A stretch of DNA of 64,000 bases from Planctomycetota bacterium (GCA_963205185.1 CAUJHZ010000076.1:81157-145156), one strand, 5' to 3'; shown: positions 16,734-24,946, counted from the stretch's first letter. Made by a program: numbers and translations. Notes: generated from the sequence alone by a model not told the origin.

Positions 16734-17909
16734 TCAGCCGATCATGGCGCGCAGCGCCTCGCCGAGTCGTTCGTAGTCCTGCGGCGCGTTGTAGACCTGG
16801 GCCGAAATGCGAATGAATGAGCGGTTGTCGATGACCATCATCGGCACCTCGATCCGGAACTGCTCATAGAGGCGGCCCTGAAACTCGCGGGCCTGTTCGA
16901 TGCCGGCGAACTTGACGCTCTCGGGCAACTCAATGACCGCCATCGCCGCATAGAACTCCGGTGAGTCCGGCACGGGCAGAGTTCCGCCGATCATCTCCGC
17001 CACGGCGCGCCGGCCGTAGCGCACCAGCGCGTGGTTGTGGGCGTGCACGCGCGGCCAGCCGAGGGAGGCCATGAACTCGATCGCAGCGCCGGCGCAGATC
17101 CACGCGGTGGGATCATCCGTACCGGTCCAGAAAAACTCCTCGGGAAACTTCATGCCGAAATTGTGCGAGGTGACGACGGGTGCGACGCGGTTGCGCAACT
17201 CAGGCCTCACGTAAAGCACCGCCGCCCCCTTGGGCGCGCAGACCCACTTGTGCAGGTTGCCGGTCCAGAAGTCCGGCGCCACGGAATCGAGGTCCGTCGG
17301 CAGCATGCCGGGCACGTGCGCGCCATCCACCAGGCACAGAATGCCGCGCTCGCGACACGCATCCACGATCAGCTTGACGGGCACGATCATCGCCGTCGGC
17401 GAAGTGATCTGGTCGATCACCACGAACCGCGTGCGCTCATTGAGGGCGGCGATCACCGGCGCGGCGATCTCGTCGGGCGATTCGACCGGAAATACCGTGG
17501 GCACACGAACCAGCCTCGCCCCGCTCCGATCCGCCACGCATTGCAGCGTCTTGATGATTGCGCCGTAGCCGTGCTCGAGGATAAGCAGTTCATCGCCACT
17601 CTCGAAATCGAGCGATTTGACCACTGAGTTGATCGCATACGTCGCGTTGGGCACGAAGGCGAGCTTCTTCGCCTCCGTTCCGAGCAGCCGGCCCACCAGC
17701 GCCAGCGATGCATCGAGCCGCGCCCGCAGCGCGCGGTCGAGAAAGAGCACCGGCTGGCGCTCCATCTCCGCGCGCAGGCGCGACTGCAGTTCGAGCACGC
17801 AGCGCGGCGTCGCGCCGAACGAGCCGTGGTTCAGAAACGTCACCTCGGGATCGAGCGTCCAGCATCCGCGGACCTGCGGCCAGTCGCTCCCCCAGATCGG
17901 ATTGTCCAT
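16734..17909 (-). CDS. class V PLP-dependent enzyme, isopenicillin-N-epimerase-like
   Basis: 391 residues from the ATG at 17909, preceded by GGAAGA. Class V aminotransferase fold: LNHGSFGATPR at the N-terminus, LVDGAHVPG with the PLP-binding Asp, and GNLHKWVCAPKG with the Schiff-base lysine. This set of motifs matches the CefD (isopenicillin N epimerase) branch, whose many environmental members are epimerases, desulfurases or lyases of unknown substrate. No beta-lactam genes are nearby, so the name indicates fold only. It is 36 bp downstream of the oligopeptide ABC ATPase gene on the same strand, which might hint at amino-acid or peptide catabolism. Confidence 0.85.
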   Translation of the reverse strand: MDNPIWGSDWPQVRGCWTLDPEVTFLNHGSFGATPRCVLELQSRLRAEMERQPVLFLDRALRARLDASLALVGRLLGTEAKKLAFVPNATYAINSVVKSLDFESGDELLILEHGYGAIIKTLQCVADRSGARLVRVPTVFPVESPDEIAAPVIAALNERTRFVVIDQITSPTAMIVPVKLIVDACRERGILCLVDGAHVPGMLPTDLDSVAPDFWTGNLHKWVCAPKGAAVLYVRPELRNRVAPVVTSHNFGMKFPEEFFWTGTDDPTAWICAGAAIEFMASLGWPRVHAHNHALVRYGRRAVAEMIGGTLPVPDSPEFYAAMAVIELPESVKFAGIEQAREFQGRLYEQFRIEVPMMVIDNRSFIRISAQVYNAPQDYERLGEALRAMIG

Positions 17910-17945
17910 GGAGATCTTCCTCGCGTGCAGCGGCAATGGTATCGC

Positions 17946-19085
17946 TCAGGAGGACGCTTCTGCGGCCGCCGGCTCGCCCGCCTCGGCCGAGGAATCGCGC
18001 CGGAACGGCACGTTGGGTCGTCGCGCCGGCTGCCCGGCGATCGCCTCGGTGCTCCAGCAGCCGACCCAGTGCTCGGGAGCGATCTCGTGCAGCCGAAAGG
18101 GGTCGCGGCCGGGCCGGCGCACCATGTTGTCCGGCGGATCGTGCTCGGGCCACCACGGCCGCACCCCTTCGCCCAGCCGCTCGAACTGCTCGGGGTCGTC
18201 GATGACTTCGCGAATGGTCACCAGCCGCTCCTGCGGCTTGCCGAGCCTGGGGATCGATCGCAGCAGCCCGCGCGTGTAGGGGTGGAACGGATTGGCGAAG
18301 AGTTCATTCACGTTGGCGTATTCCACCACGCGACCGGCGTACATGACGCACACAACATCGCTGTTTTCCGCCACCACGCCCAGGTTGTGGCTGATGAGCA
18401 TCATCGCCATCCGGCGCGAGCGTTTGAGATCATCCAGCAGATCGAGTATCTGCGCCTGGATCGTGACGTCGAGGGCGGTCGTCGGCTCGTCGGCCAGCAG
18501 CAGCCGGGGCTGGCACGCCAGGGCCATGGCGATCATGACGCGCTGTCGCATCCCGCCCGAGAACTGGTGCGGATACTGCCGCAGCCGCCGCGCGGCATCC
18601 TTCATCCCCACGTCGGTTAGGGCTTGAGCCGCGATGTCGCGCGCCTCGCCGCGCCCGACCTGCTGGTGCAGCAGGATCGCCTCGATGATCTGGTCGCCGA
18701 TCGTGTAGACCGGATTCAGGCTCGTCATCGGCTCCTGAAAGATCATTGCAATCTGCGCGCCGCGCACTTCGCGCATCTCGCGCGGCGTCAGGCTGAGCAG
18801 ATCGCGCCCGCCGAACAGGATCGCCCCGCGATCGACGCGGCCGGGAGGCGACGGAATCAGTTGCAGCGTGCTCATCGCCGTCACCGATTTGCCGCAGCCT
18901 GACTCACCCACCACCGCCAGCGTCTGATTCGGGTAGATACTCAGATGCACGCCGTTGACGGCCTGCACGCGCGGCGCCTGGCCGTTGTCGAACGAGACCG
19001 CGAGATCGGCCACCTCAAGCAGCGGCTGCTCCGCCTCATCCACAGCAGCGTCGGTCGAGATGTCCGGTTGGGTCAGGTCGGTCAC
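17946..19085 (-). CDS. oligopeptide/dipeptide ABC transporter ATP-binding protein (OppD/DppD-like)
   Basis: 379 residues from a GTG at 19085, 2 bp after the permease stop; further upstream extension would lie inside the permease gene. Motifs: Walker A GESGCGKS, Q-loop IFQEPMTSLNP, signature QFSGGMRQRVMIAMAL, Walker B LLLADEPTTALD, H-loop ISHN. The C-terminal oligopeptide-transporter extension (NPFHPYTRGLLRSIPRL and onward) is present but lacks an obvious Cys cluster for FeS binding. It drives uptake of peptides or related solutes with the adjacent OppC-like permease. Confidence 0.92.
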   Translation of the reverse strand: MTDLTQPDISTDAAVDEAEQPLLEVADLAVSFDNGQAPRVQAVNGVHLSIYPNQTLAVVGESGCGKSVTAMSTLQLIPSPPGRVDRGAILFGGRDLLSLTPREMREVRGAQIAMIFQEPMTSLNPVYTIGDQIIEAILLHQQVGRGEARDIAAQALTDVGMKDAARRLRQYPHQFSGGMRQRVMIAMALACQPRLLLADEPTTALDVTIQAQILDLLDDLKRSRRMAMMLISHNLGVVAENSDVVCVMYAGRVVEYANVNELFANPFHPYTRGLLRSIPRLGKPQERLVTIREVIDDPEQFERLGEGVRPWWPEHDPPDNMVRRPGRDPFRLHEIAPEHWVGCWSTEAIAGQPARRPNVPFRRDSSAEAGEPAAAEASS

Positions 19086-19087
19086 GG

Positions 19088-20224
19088 TCAGGCCTGGGGC
19101 AGGGTGCGTTGTTTGGGATCGAACGCTTCGCGCAGCCCCTCGCCGATGAAGTTCAGGGCCAGCAGCGTCAGGGCGAGCAGCAGGCAGGGGAACAGCAGCA
19201 GCCACCAGCGCGACTCGACCGGATTGAGTTGAGTCAACCCTTCGGCCGCGAGGTTGCCCCAACTCGGCAGCGGCGCCTGAATGCCGATCCCCAGAAACGA
19301 GAGGAACGACTCCTGCAAAATGGCTTGCGGCACGGTGAGCGTCGCGTAGACGATGATCGGCCCGAGCAGGTTGGGCAGCAGATGGCGCGTGAACTGCACG
19401 CGCGTCGGCACGCCAATGGCGCGGCACGCCTCCATGAAAGGCTGCGCCTTGAGACTCAACACCTGGCCGCGAATCACCCGGGCCATGGTGAGCCAACTCA
19501 CGCCGCCGATGGCAATGAGCAGCGTAATGACGTTGATGAGCGCGCCGTGCTCCTGGATGAAGCCCAGCCAGGCGGATTCGCCCAGCGGCCGGCCCGCAGC
19601 CGCCGCCTCCGCCTGCTTCTCGATGAGGCGCATCTGCACTTTTTCGACAAGTCCATCGACGCCGACGGCGAGAAGGACGACGAGCAGCACGTATGGCAGG
19701 CCGTAGAGCACATCCACGATGCGCATCATCACGGCGTCGGTCTTGCCGCCGACGTAGCCGGCGATCATGCCCCAAAGCGTGCCGATGAACACGGAGATGG
19801 TCGCGGCCGCCACGCCGATGCCCAGGCTCACCGCGCCACCCAGCAGCAGCCGCGTGAGAAAGTCTCGACCGAGCATGTCGGTGCCCAGCCAGAATCGAGG
19901 CAGGCGCACTGCTGCGTTGGCGGACTCTGCTGCGGTTTCGACGCGCTGCGCGTACGACTCGTACTTCGCCCGGTCTTGTTCATCCCGGCCGCTCCAACCC
20001 GGCGGCAGGAGGTTCACATCCAGCGACTGGATGTCATACCGGGGGCGAGGCCGCCCCGCCGGGTCGAGCGGGTCGCTGCCCGCGCCGAGCGTGTAGGGCA
20101 GAGAGCCGAGGCAGGCGCCCGCGATGATCGCCAGCACAACGGCCCCGACGATCCACAGGCGCAAACCCGTGCGCGCTCCGCCAACGGCAACTGCTGATCG
20201 ATTCACCGCCATCGCGGCCATCAT
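19088..20224 (-). CDS. oligopeptide/dipeptide ABC transporter permease (OppC/DppC-like)
   Basis: 378 residues from the ATG at 20224 (ATGs at 20221 and 20212 are alternatives). An N-terminal helix is followed by a ~75-residue periplasmic stretch and the binding-protein-dependent permease domain with about five helices. LGTDMLGRDFLTRLLLGGAVSL is the OppC hallmark. The EAA loop reads EACRAIGVPTRVQFTRHLLPN, and SFLSFLGIGIQAPLPSWG closes the domain. Two insertions relative to E. coli DppC are visible: the N-terminal periplasmic stretch and a ~45-residue loop (EKVQMRLIEKQAEAAA region). No OppA, OppB or OppF is encoded nearby, so partners must be elsewhere. Confidence 0.92.
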   Translation of the reverse strand: MMAAMAVNRSAVAVGGARTGLRLWIVGAVVLAIIAGACLGSLPYTLGAGSDPLDPAGRPRPRYDIQSLDVNLLPPGWSGRDEQDRAKYESYAQRVETAAESANAAVRLPRFWLGTDMLGRDFLTRLLLGGAVSLGIGVAAATISVFIGTLWGMIAGYVGGKTDAVMMRIVDVLYGLPYVLLVVLLAVGVDGLVEKVQMRLIEKQAEAAAAGRPLGESAWLGFIQEHGALINVITLLIAIGGVSWLTMARVIRGQVLSLKAQPFMEACRAIGVPTRVQFTRHLLPNLLGPIIVYATLTVPQAILQESFLSFLGIGIQAPLPSWGNLAAEGLTQLNPVESRWWLLLFPCLLLALTLLALNFIGEGLREAFDPKQRTLPQA

Positions 20225-20276
20225 AGCCGATCGGCTGCAACATCTGCCGCCGATCCACTGATGATGCCCGGGCGGC

Positions 20277-21227
20277 TCAGAAGTCGTCCGTCGGACCGCC
20301 GAGCAGTTCCTCCAGGTGCGCCGCGATGATCTCTGCCCGCCGCTCGCGCCGCTGCTGCACTTGCGTTCGCAGAAACTCCAGTCGCTGCTCGAGCTGGGCC
20401 AGATCGCGCTCGCGCAGCTTCTGGCGAACGTCAAAGTGCTCGCCAACGAGTTCCTGCAACTGGCCGCGGGTCGATTCCATCTTCGCGGTGTCGTTCTCAC
20501 GGCGGGCCGCGGCGAATTCGCCGGCAAGGCGGCTCGTTTCGTGCGCGAAGTGCCGGTCCTTGATGTTCAGTTCGTAGAGTTCGGGGTCGTTGCGCTTCAG
20601 TTCCACCGCGCCCATCCACCGGCGCAGATCGTTCTGGATCCGGCCGCGCACGACATCCGGGTTGGCCTGCATCGCGGTCGAAAGACGGGTGTAAAGCGCC
20701 TCGTCGAAGTCCTTGATGACCTCCATGACTTCCGCGAGCAATTCGTCGGTGAGATCGGGAACCGGACCGTCGTAGTACTGGCCGACGCGCTGGCGGAACG
20801 GGGGCATCTCCTCCGAAAGACGCTCATCCATTCCCGGCGGCCCCGGCGGCCGATCACCGGGTGGAACATCGCCCTGCAGCGAACGGCCGGGCCGCATCGG
20901 GCGATCGCCGGCCGCACCCTCGCCGGGCGCTCCTCGGCGCAGCCCCTCTCCCCGCTGGTCGCCCAGCGCGCGCATGAGGCGCTCGCCGACGCGGCCCTCG
21001 ACGCGATTTCCATCGATGAACACTTCGTATCGGCCGTCGCCGCTGGGCCGAAGTGTGATCTGCACTTCGCCGGCTTCGCCGCCCCGCCGGGTTTCCGCCG
21101 GCTGCGTCGGCTGTTCGGTCTGCCGCTGCGCAGCCGGCCGTTCCTGGGCCGGCGCCGTAAGCGCCAGCGCGGTTGCCGCGACGCCAGTCAATCCCATGCC
21201 CCACATTCGCTTGGTTCGCACGTGCAT
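20277..21227 (-). CDS. exported helical protein in sigma-factor operon
   Basis: 316 residues from the ATG at 21227, with CGGGAG upstream. A signal peptide ends near APAQ. A Pro/Gly/Arg-rich low-complexity region (about 30-140) precedes an alpha-helical C-terminal half (about 150-310) rich in Glu, Arg, Gln and Leu and predicted to be coiled coil (QLEQRLEFLRTQVQQRRERR). The layout recalls periplasmic CpxP/Spy-like or zinc-resistance helical sensors, but no motif proves it. It lies about 60 bp after the membrane protein and sigma factor genes on the same strand and may be the envelope-stress output or sensor of that operon. Confidence 0.7.
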   Translation of the reverse strand: MHVRTKRMWGMGLTGVAATALALTAPAQERPAAQRQTEQPTQPAETRRGGEAGEVQITLRPSGDGRYEVFIDGNRVEGRVGERLMRALGDQRGEGLRRGAPGEGAAGDRPMRPGRSLQGDVPPGDRPPGPPGMDERLSEEMPPFRQRVGQYYDGPVPDLTDELLAEVMEVIKDFDEALYTRLSTAMQANPDVVRGRIQNDLRRWMGAVELKRNDPELYELNIKDRHFAHETSRLAGEFAAARRENDTAKMESTRGQLQELVGEHFDVRQKLRERDLAQLEQRLEFLRTQVQQRRERRAEIIAAHLEELLGGPTDDF

Positions 21228-21288
21228 GCTCCCGGCCGTCTTTGGCCCGTTGCAGTCGGCGGCCCGTGGCCGCCGACCCCCACTTGAA

Positions 21289-21825
21289 TCAGAACGAGTC
21301 GAGATCTTCCCAGAGACTCGACGTCGCGGTCTGCAAATCACTCGCCAGCGATCCGTAAGCCCACTCATCGCCCCGGCTCACGAGCGAATCCACCGACGCG
21401 GTGATGTCGCTCATCAACGTGCTCGCGGCCACGCTGAACTCGCTTTCAAACTCTTCGTCAACGGCCGGCGTCTCCTCAGCAGGCTCGACGTTGGCCAGTT
21501 GCGGATCCTGGTAGTTGTTCCGCTGCGCCTGCACGCTGAACAGCATCGCGATGGTGATGGCCAGCACGACTACGGCCGCCAGCGCCGCCATGATCGGCCA
21601 GGCCGACCACGACCGAGCCGGCAGCATCGAAGGGCCATCTTCATCAATGAGCCGCAACGGTGGCTGCGCGCGCGCATCAGCGCGGGACAGGTGCCGGCGA
21701 CTGGCCTCAAAGATGCGGCCCGCCACAAGCGACTCTTCGTTACCGGGGGCGTGCATCCGGATCAGTTGCTGGTCGATCTGCTCGATCCGGGCATCAGGAG
21801 TTTCAGGAATGTATCGTTCAGTCAT
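21289..21825 (-). CDS. single-pass membrane protein, putative anti-sigma factor
   Basis: 178 residues. A cytosolic N-terminal ~75 residues, one transmembrane helix (about 76-98, AALAAVVVLAITIAMLF) and an acidic, Ser-rich outer domain. It begins inside the sigma-factor gene (ATGA overlap at 21822-21825). A sigma factor translationally coupled to a single-pass membrane protein is the standard sigma/anti-sigma layout. No HxxxCxxC zinc anti-sigma motif is visible, so the assignment rests on context and topology. Confidence 0.7.
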   Translation of the reverse strand: MTERYIPETPDARIEQIDQQLIRMHAPGNEESLVAGRIFEASRRHLSRADARAQPPLRLIDEDGPSMLPARSWSAWPIMAALAAVVVLAITIAMLFSVQAQRNNYQDPQLANVEPAEETPAVDEEFESEFSVAASTLMSDITASVDSLVSRGDEWAYGSLASDLQTATSSLWEDLDSF

Positions 21826-22418
21826 GGTGTTCCCGCCTTTCCGGCAGGTCGCGGTGCCGTCTGATCCCCTGGCGAATTCTCGAGAAGGTCGCGCAGTTTG
21901 CGCAGCGCGCGGTGCTGGCGGGCGAGCACGGTTCCGAGCGGTTCGTCAAGAAGATCGGCCATTTGCTTGAAACTGAGCCCGCCGATGTAGCGGTACTCGA
22001 TGATTTGCCGATCTGCGGCGGACAGTCGCTCAAGCGCCGCGCGCAGGGCGAGGCACTCCTCGTCGTCGCGCGGCAGAAATCCGTTGCGCGAGGGCGCCGG
22101 TCGCTCATCCAGCGCCGCCTGATCGACCGCGACAGCCTGCCGTCGCCGCCGCCGCATCTCGTCGCGAAGTCGATTGACCGCGATGCGAAAGATCCATGCT
22201 TCGAACTTGCCCTGCTCGACATAGCCGTCGTGTCCCGTCAACTTCGCCGCTACGGTGCAGAAGACGCTCTGGGCGATTTCCTCCGCCAGTTCCGCATCGC
22301 CGCACTGCGACTTGAGAAGGCCGTAGACGCGAGGCGCGTACTGGTCAACGATTGCCCGCCAGGCGCTCTGGTCACCGCGCGAGGCCAAATCCAAGGTGGT
22401 GTCCAGCGCCTCGTCCAT
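21822..22418 (-). CDS. ECF-family RNA polymerase sigma factor
   Basis: 198 residues from the ATG at 22418, with GGAAAAGG upstream. Region 2 spans about residues 10-85 (YAPRVYGLLKSQCGDAELAEEIAQSVF, then FEAWIFRIAVNRLRDEMRRRRR) and region 4 about 120-180 (ALERLSAADRQIIEYRYIGGLSFKQMADLLDEPLGTVLARQHRALRKL). A region-3-free architecture and this length define ECF sigma factors. It directs transcription of a small regulon, probably including its own operon. The downstream membrane protein overlaps by 4 bp. Confidence 0.93.
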   Translation of the reverse strand: MDEALDTTLDLASRGDQSAWRAIVDQYAPRVYGLLKSQCGDAELAEEIAQSVFCTVAAKLTGHDGYVEQGKFEAWIFRIAVNRLRDEMRRRRRQAVAVDQAALDERPAPSRNGFLPRDDEECLALRAALERLSAADRQIIEYRYIGGLSFKQMADLLDEPLGTVLARQHRALRKLRDLLENSPGDQTAPRPAGKAGTP

Positions 22419-22537
22419 GCCTTTTCCAATGGGTTCAACGTCGCGCCAAGCCGAATATTGCCCGATTCCGCGGCCCCGGCCGCGCCGCCCGGGGCCGGAT
22501 AATTCCGCACAACGATAGTCTTCGCAAGGTCTGACCA

Positions 22538-23218
22538 ATGCTCCACCGCGTCCACCCGCTTCGCCCACCGCTGGCCTCTTTGCTGCTGCTGTGGCTCGTC
22601 CTGCTTGGCGCCTGTTCTTCGAGCGGACCGCAGGCTCCCGCCGAGTGGATCAATCGCCAGAGCGCCGCAGTGGATTTGGCTGTGTTCGACGCGGCACAGC
22701 CGGCGCTGCAGGTATTGATCTGCCAGGGGCAGGTGCACGGCACGCACACTGGAGTGCGCGTGCTCCAGACCGACGAGCCGGTGGTGTTCTGGGATCCCGC
22801 CGGGCAGTTCGGCATCAACCGCAGCGAGGTCCAGCGCAGCCGAGATGTGATCGTTCAGGGCGCTCCGAGCATGGCTGAATACGTGCACTGGCGCCTGGAG
22901 GGCGCTGAGGACTCGGCTGTGGCGCTCTATGAGTGGAAACTGACCGACGAGCGCGCCGCGGAACTCGCCGCCATTCTCACGCACGACGGCGCGGTGCTCG
23001 AAGGCGAAGAGGAGTTCGAGACGGCCACGGTCGGCCTGTTCTGCTGCCAGGCGGTGTGCAGGTTTCTGGATCGTTTCGCGCGCGACGAGATGACCATTCC
23101 GCAGCTCTGGTTTCGCCCGGAGCATCTTGGCGAGCACCTGTGGTCGCAGCATCCGGATCGCGTGGGCCTGTTCCATGATGACGGTCGGATCGAGGTATTC
23201 GCCTCGCCGGCGCGCTGA
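22538..23218 (+). CDS. lipoprotein, possible permuted papain-fold domain
   Basis: 226 residues. A hydrophobic leader ends at the lipobox LLGAC, so it should be lipid-anchored. The mature part carries a His in GTHTGVRVLQ followed ~120 residues later by LFCCQAVCRFL. A His-then-Cys order within beta and alpha segments is what permuted NlpC/P60 or YiiX-like papain-fold proteins show. That reading is tentative; no close family is recognised. If right, it would be a cell-wall or acyl/amide hydrolase at the envelope. It is divergent from the sigma factor gene, with a ~120-bp shared upstream region. Confidence 0.65.
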   Translation: MLHRVHPLRPPLASLLLLWLVLLGACSSSGPQAPAEWINRQSAAVDLAVFDAAQPALQVLICQGQVHGTHTGVRVLQTDEPVVFWDPAGQFGINRSEVQRSRDVIVQGAPSMAEYVHWRLEGAEDSAVALYEWKLTDERAAELAAILTHDGAVLEGEEEFETATVGLFCCQAVCRFLDRFARDEMTIPQLWFRPEHLGEHLWSQHPDRVGLFHDDGRIEVFASPAR

Positions 23219-23647
23219 GTCGATTCGAACGCGCCCACAAAAAAATGCATGTGCCGTTTCCCTCCGCGGGGCGGGCGGGGCTCGTGCTGCAGCGCGCCCA
23301 AGATGCTGATCTGGAAGACGTTGCGCGCGCCAGTGCCTTGAACTGCCGGGAAAAGAGGCCCCTGGCTCTTACCGGACGTTTTTCACAACTTTTGCAACTT
23401 CAGTTATTTCCGCGGCTTTCGGAGTCGATATGCACTGGCATTGCGGGAAAACCGCAATCGAATGGTGGATTCACTGGCGTCAGGAGCAGACTGGGCCGCG
23501 GGGTGGATGGATCGATCAGGCAATGCGATGCAGTGTGCTTCGCTCAGCGCCACAGACTGATCCGACCCGACAGTCCTCCGGACATTCGCTAACCAGGCAC
23601 AGCAAGGTCGAACGAATGACCGGTGCCGCATGACTTGAGGAGTCATC
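23219..23647 (+). other. gene-free leader region upstream of the basic protein gene
   Basis: No convincing protein is seen over 429 bp. The stretch 23360-23420 is clearly more AT-rich than its surroundings. A possible promoter is TTCACA (23382-23387), 17 bp, TATTTC (23405-23410). A small perfect hairpin follows at 23440-23458 (ATTGCGG, loop GAAAA, CCGCAAT). A strong ribosome site GAGGAG lies at 23637-23642, 5 bp before the ATG at 23648. A long transcribed leader of ~200 nt is therefore possible. Confidence 0.4.
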
Positions 23648-24313
23648 ATGAGCAAGACGTACAACTTTGGTCGCACCTTCAAGACGAGCGTTCAGAACGG
23701 CAAGACGCCCTACAGCGTCGTCGAGAACATCGCCAGCAAGTATCGCAAGACCCCCGCTTTCGTGTGGGCCAACCTGAAGAAGAACGGCTACGCGTTCTGC
23801 ACGAAGTTCAACGGCAAGTCGTTCTGGTTCCCCACCTTCTCCTGCAAGACCAACAGCAAGAACTGGAAGAAGACGGAAGCGACCATCTGGCCGCAGTTCA
23901 TCCAGTACGCGCTGCAGCAGGGCTGGATCACCCCCGCCCAGTGCTACAACTGGACGACGAACCAGATCTGCTATCACATCAGCAACTGCTTCAGCAAGTG
24001 CTACAGCAAGCCGGGCAACTTCAATCCCAACACCCGGAACTACAAGAACAACGTCCCCGGGCAGAACGGCAACTGGACGACCAACGGCACGTGGAACAAC
24101 ACCACCAAGTCGAACACGGGCACGAAGAAGAACCGCAAGTCCCGCAAGGCGACCGGTAAGACCACGCGCACCTACAAGAGCAAGACCCGCAAGACCAACA
24201 AGACCCGCCGCACCAACACCGGCCTGCGTCTCGTCGGCGCCACGGGTCGCACCCGCCGCTACGGCAGCACGCGTCGCTACGGCACCCGCCGTTACGCTCG
24301 CCGCGCCGCCTGA
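23648..24313 (+). CDS. extremely basic Lys/Arg/Asn/Thr-rich protein, possibly nucleic-acid binding
   Basis: 221 residues with only two acidic residues (both Glu) and no Asp. The first ~115 residues look folded: helix-like SVVENIASKYRKTPAFVWANLKK, then a hairpin-like NGYAFCTKFNGKSFWF, aromatic residues and six cysteines (including ICYH and NCFSKCYSK). Residues ~120-155 are Asn/Thr/Gly-rich, ~155-195 are Lys/Thr/Arg repeats, and the end is RRYGSTRRYGTRRYARR. Tails of this kind occur in histone H1-like, Hc1-like or other nucleic-acid-compacting proteins. There is no signal peptide. A very strong ribosome site and a strong terminator suggest high expression. Codons are almost uniformly AAG, AAC and ACC. 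No family is recognised. Confidence 0.85.
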   Translation: MSKTYNFGRTFKTSVQNGKTPYSVVENIASKYRKTPAFVWANLKKNGYAFCTKFNGKSFWFPTFSCKTNSKNWKKTEATIWPQFIQYALQQGWITPAQCYNWTTNQICYHISNCFSKCYSKPGNFNPNTRNYKNNVPGQNGNWTTNGTWNNTTKSNTGTKKNRKSRKATGKTTRTYKSKTRKTNKTRRTNTGLRLVGATGRTRRYGSTRRYGTRRYARRAA

Positions 24314-24330
24314 GACTCTCGCTTCTCAAC

Positions 24331-24348
24331 CAGGTCAAGGATGACCTG
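24331..24348 (+). terminator. small hairpin after the basic protein gene
   Basis: CAGGTC, loop AAGGAT, GACCTG: a perfect 6-bp stem 17 bp after the stop codon and just ahead of the larger hairpin at 24359. Probably part of the 3' end structure of the transcript. Confidence 0.35.
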
Positions 24349-24358
24349 TCGAATCTCG

Positions 24359-24389
24359 GACAGCCGCGTTCATGATGAACGCGGCTGTC
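24359..24389 (+). terminator. strong rho-independent-like terminator
   Basis: GACAGCCGCGTTCAT followed, after one base, by its exact reverse complement gives a ~14-bp stem with a minimal loop, then TGGCTTTT. It ends the basic protein transcript and faces the convergent lipoprotein gene. Confidence 0.8.
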
Positions 24390-24424
24390 TGGCTTTTGAC
24401 GCCCGGTTGTCCGCGCAGGGTGCG

Positions 24425-24856
24425 CTACCGGTCGCGCTCGGGAATCGAGATCAGCCCGACCAGCCCCTCTGCGGTCTGCACCTCGGCCTTGACGACCGGC
24501 TCGGGCAGGTTGGTGCTCCAGATGCCCCCGCCGCGAAACGGCTCGCCGTATTCATCCAGGAACTCGTAGAGCGAAAGTTTCAGAGAAGCGCCGGGCGGCA
24601 GCGTGTCGATGTGCCTCAGGTACCGCTCGTTGAGCCAGAGGTCGAAGTCGTCGAGACTCTGCGTGGTGTGGCTGACCAGCTCGATGTGCGAGCCGTCACG
24701 AAACACCTGAACGTCGAGCGTGTGCACGATCTCGGCGTCGTATGGATACGGCCGCGGCTCGGTTCCCTCGGTGAGCCGGCCCCCGGTCATGCACGAAGCC
24801 TGAAAGAGCGCTGTTGCGCTCATTGCCGCTGCTGCCGCCGCCCTGCCGATGTTCAT
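24425..24856 (-). CDS. small lipoprotein, unknown function
   Basis: 143 residues. The leader is Ala-rich and ends at a lipobox-like ALFQASC. The mature ~120 residues form a compact mixed domain with no repeats: a conserved-looking stretch LDVQVFRDGSHIELVSHT, a DFDLWLNERYLRHIDTLPPG segment, and an end near GLISIPERDR. It is downstream of the zinc-ribbon membrane gene on the same strand and convergent with the basic protein gene. No family is recognised; binding or structural roles in the envelope are both possible. Confidence 0.7.
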   Translation of the reverse strand: MNIGRAAAAAAMSATALFQASCMTGGRLTEGTEPRPYPYDAEIVHTLDVQVFRDGSHIELVSHTTQSLDDFDLWLNERYLRHIDTLPPGASLKLSLYEFLDEYGEPFRGGGIWSTNLPEPVVKAEVQTAEGLVGLISIPERDR

Positions 24857-24946
24857 GCCGACTCCTTGTCCGCGTGCCAGCCGTCTTGAAGTCGAATCAT
24901 TGCACGCCGGGCTGCGGGAACAAGCCCGCCCGCGCGGCCGGCGGCG

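Noticed and set aside
16734-17909. True isopenicillin N epimerase of a beta-lactam cluster
   Set aside because: No other beta-lactam genes are nearby; only the PLP fold and motifs match.
23440-23458. Single hairpin considered as a riboswitch or a CRISPR-like repeat
   Set aside because: It is a lone 7-bp stem with no repeats, spacers or conserved aptamer pattern.
23245-23592. A 115-codon plus-strand open frame in the leader of the basic protein gene
   Set aside because: It has no ribosome site, no recognisable domain and no coding-like composition; better explained as leader DNA.
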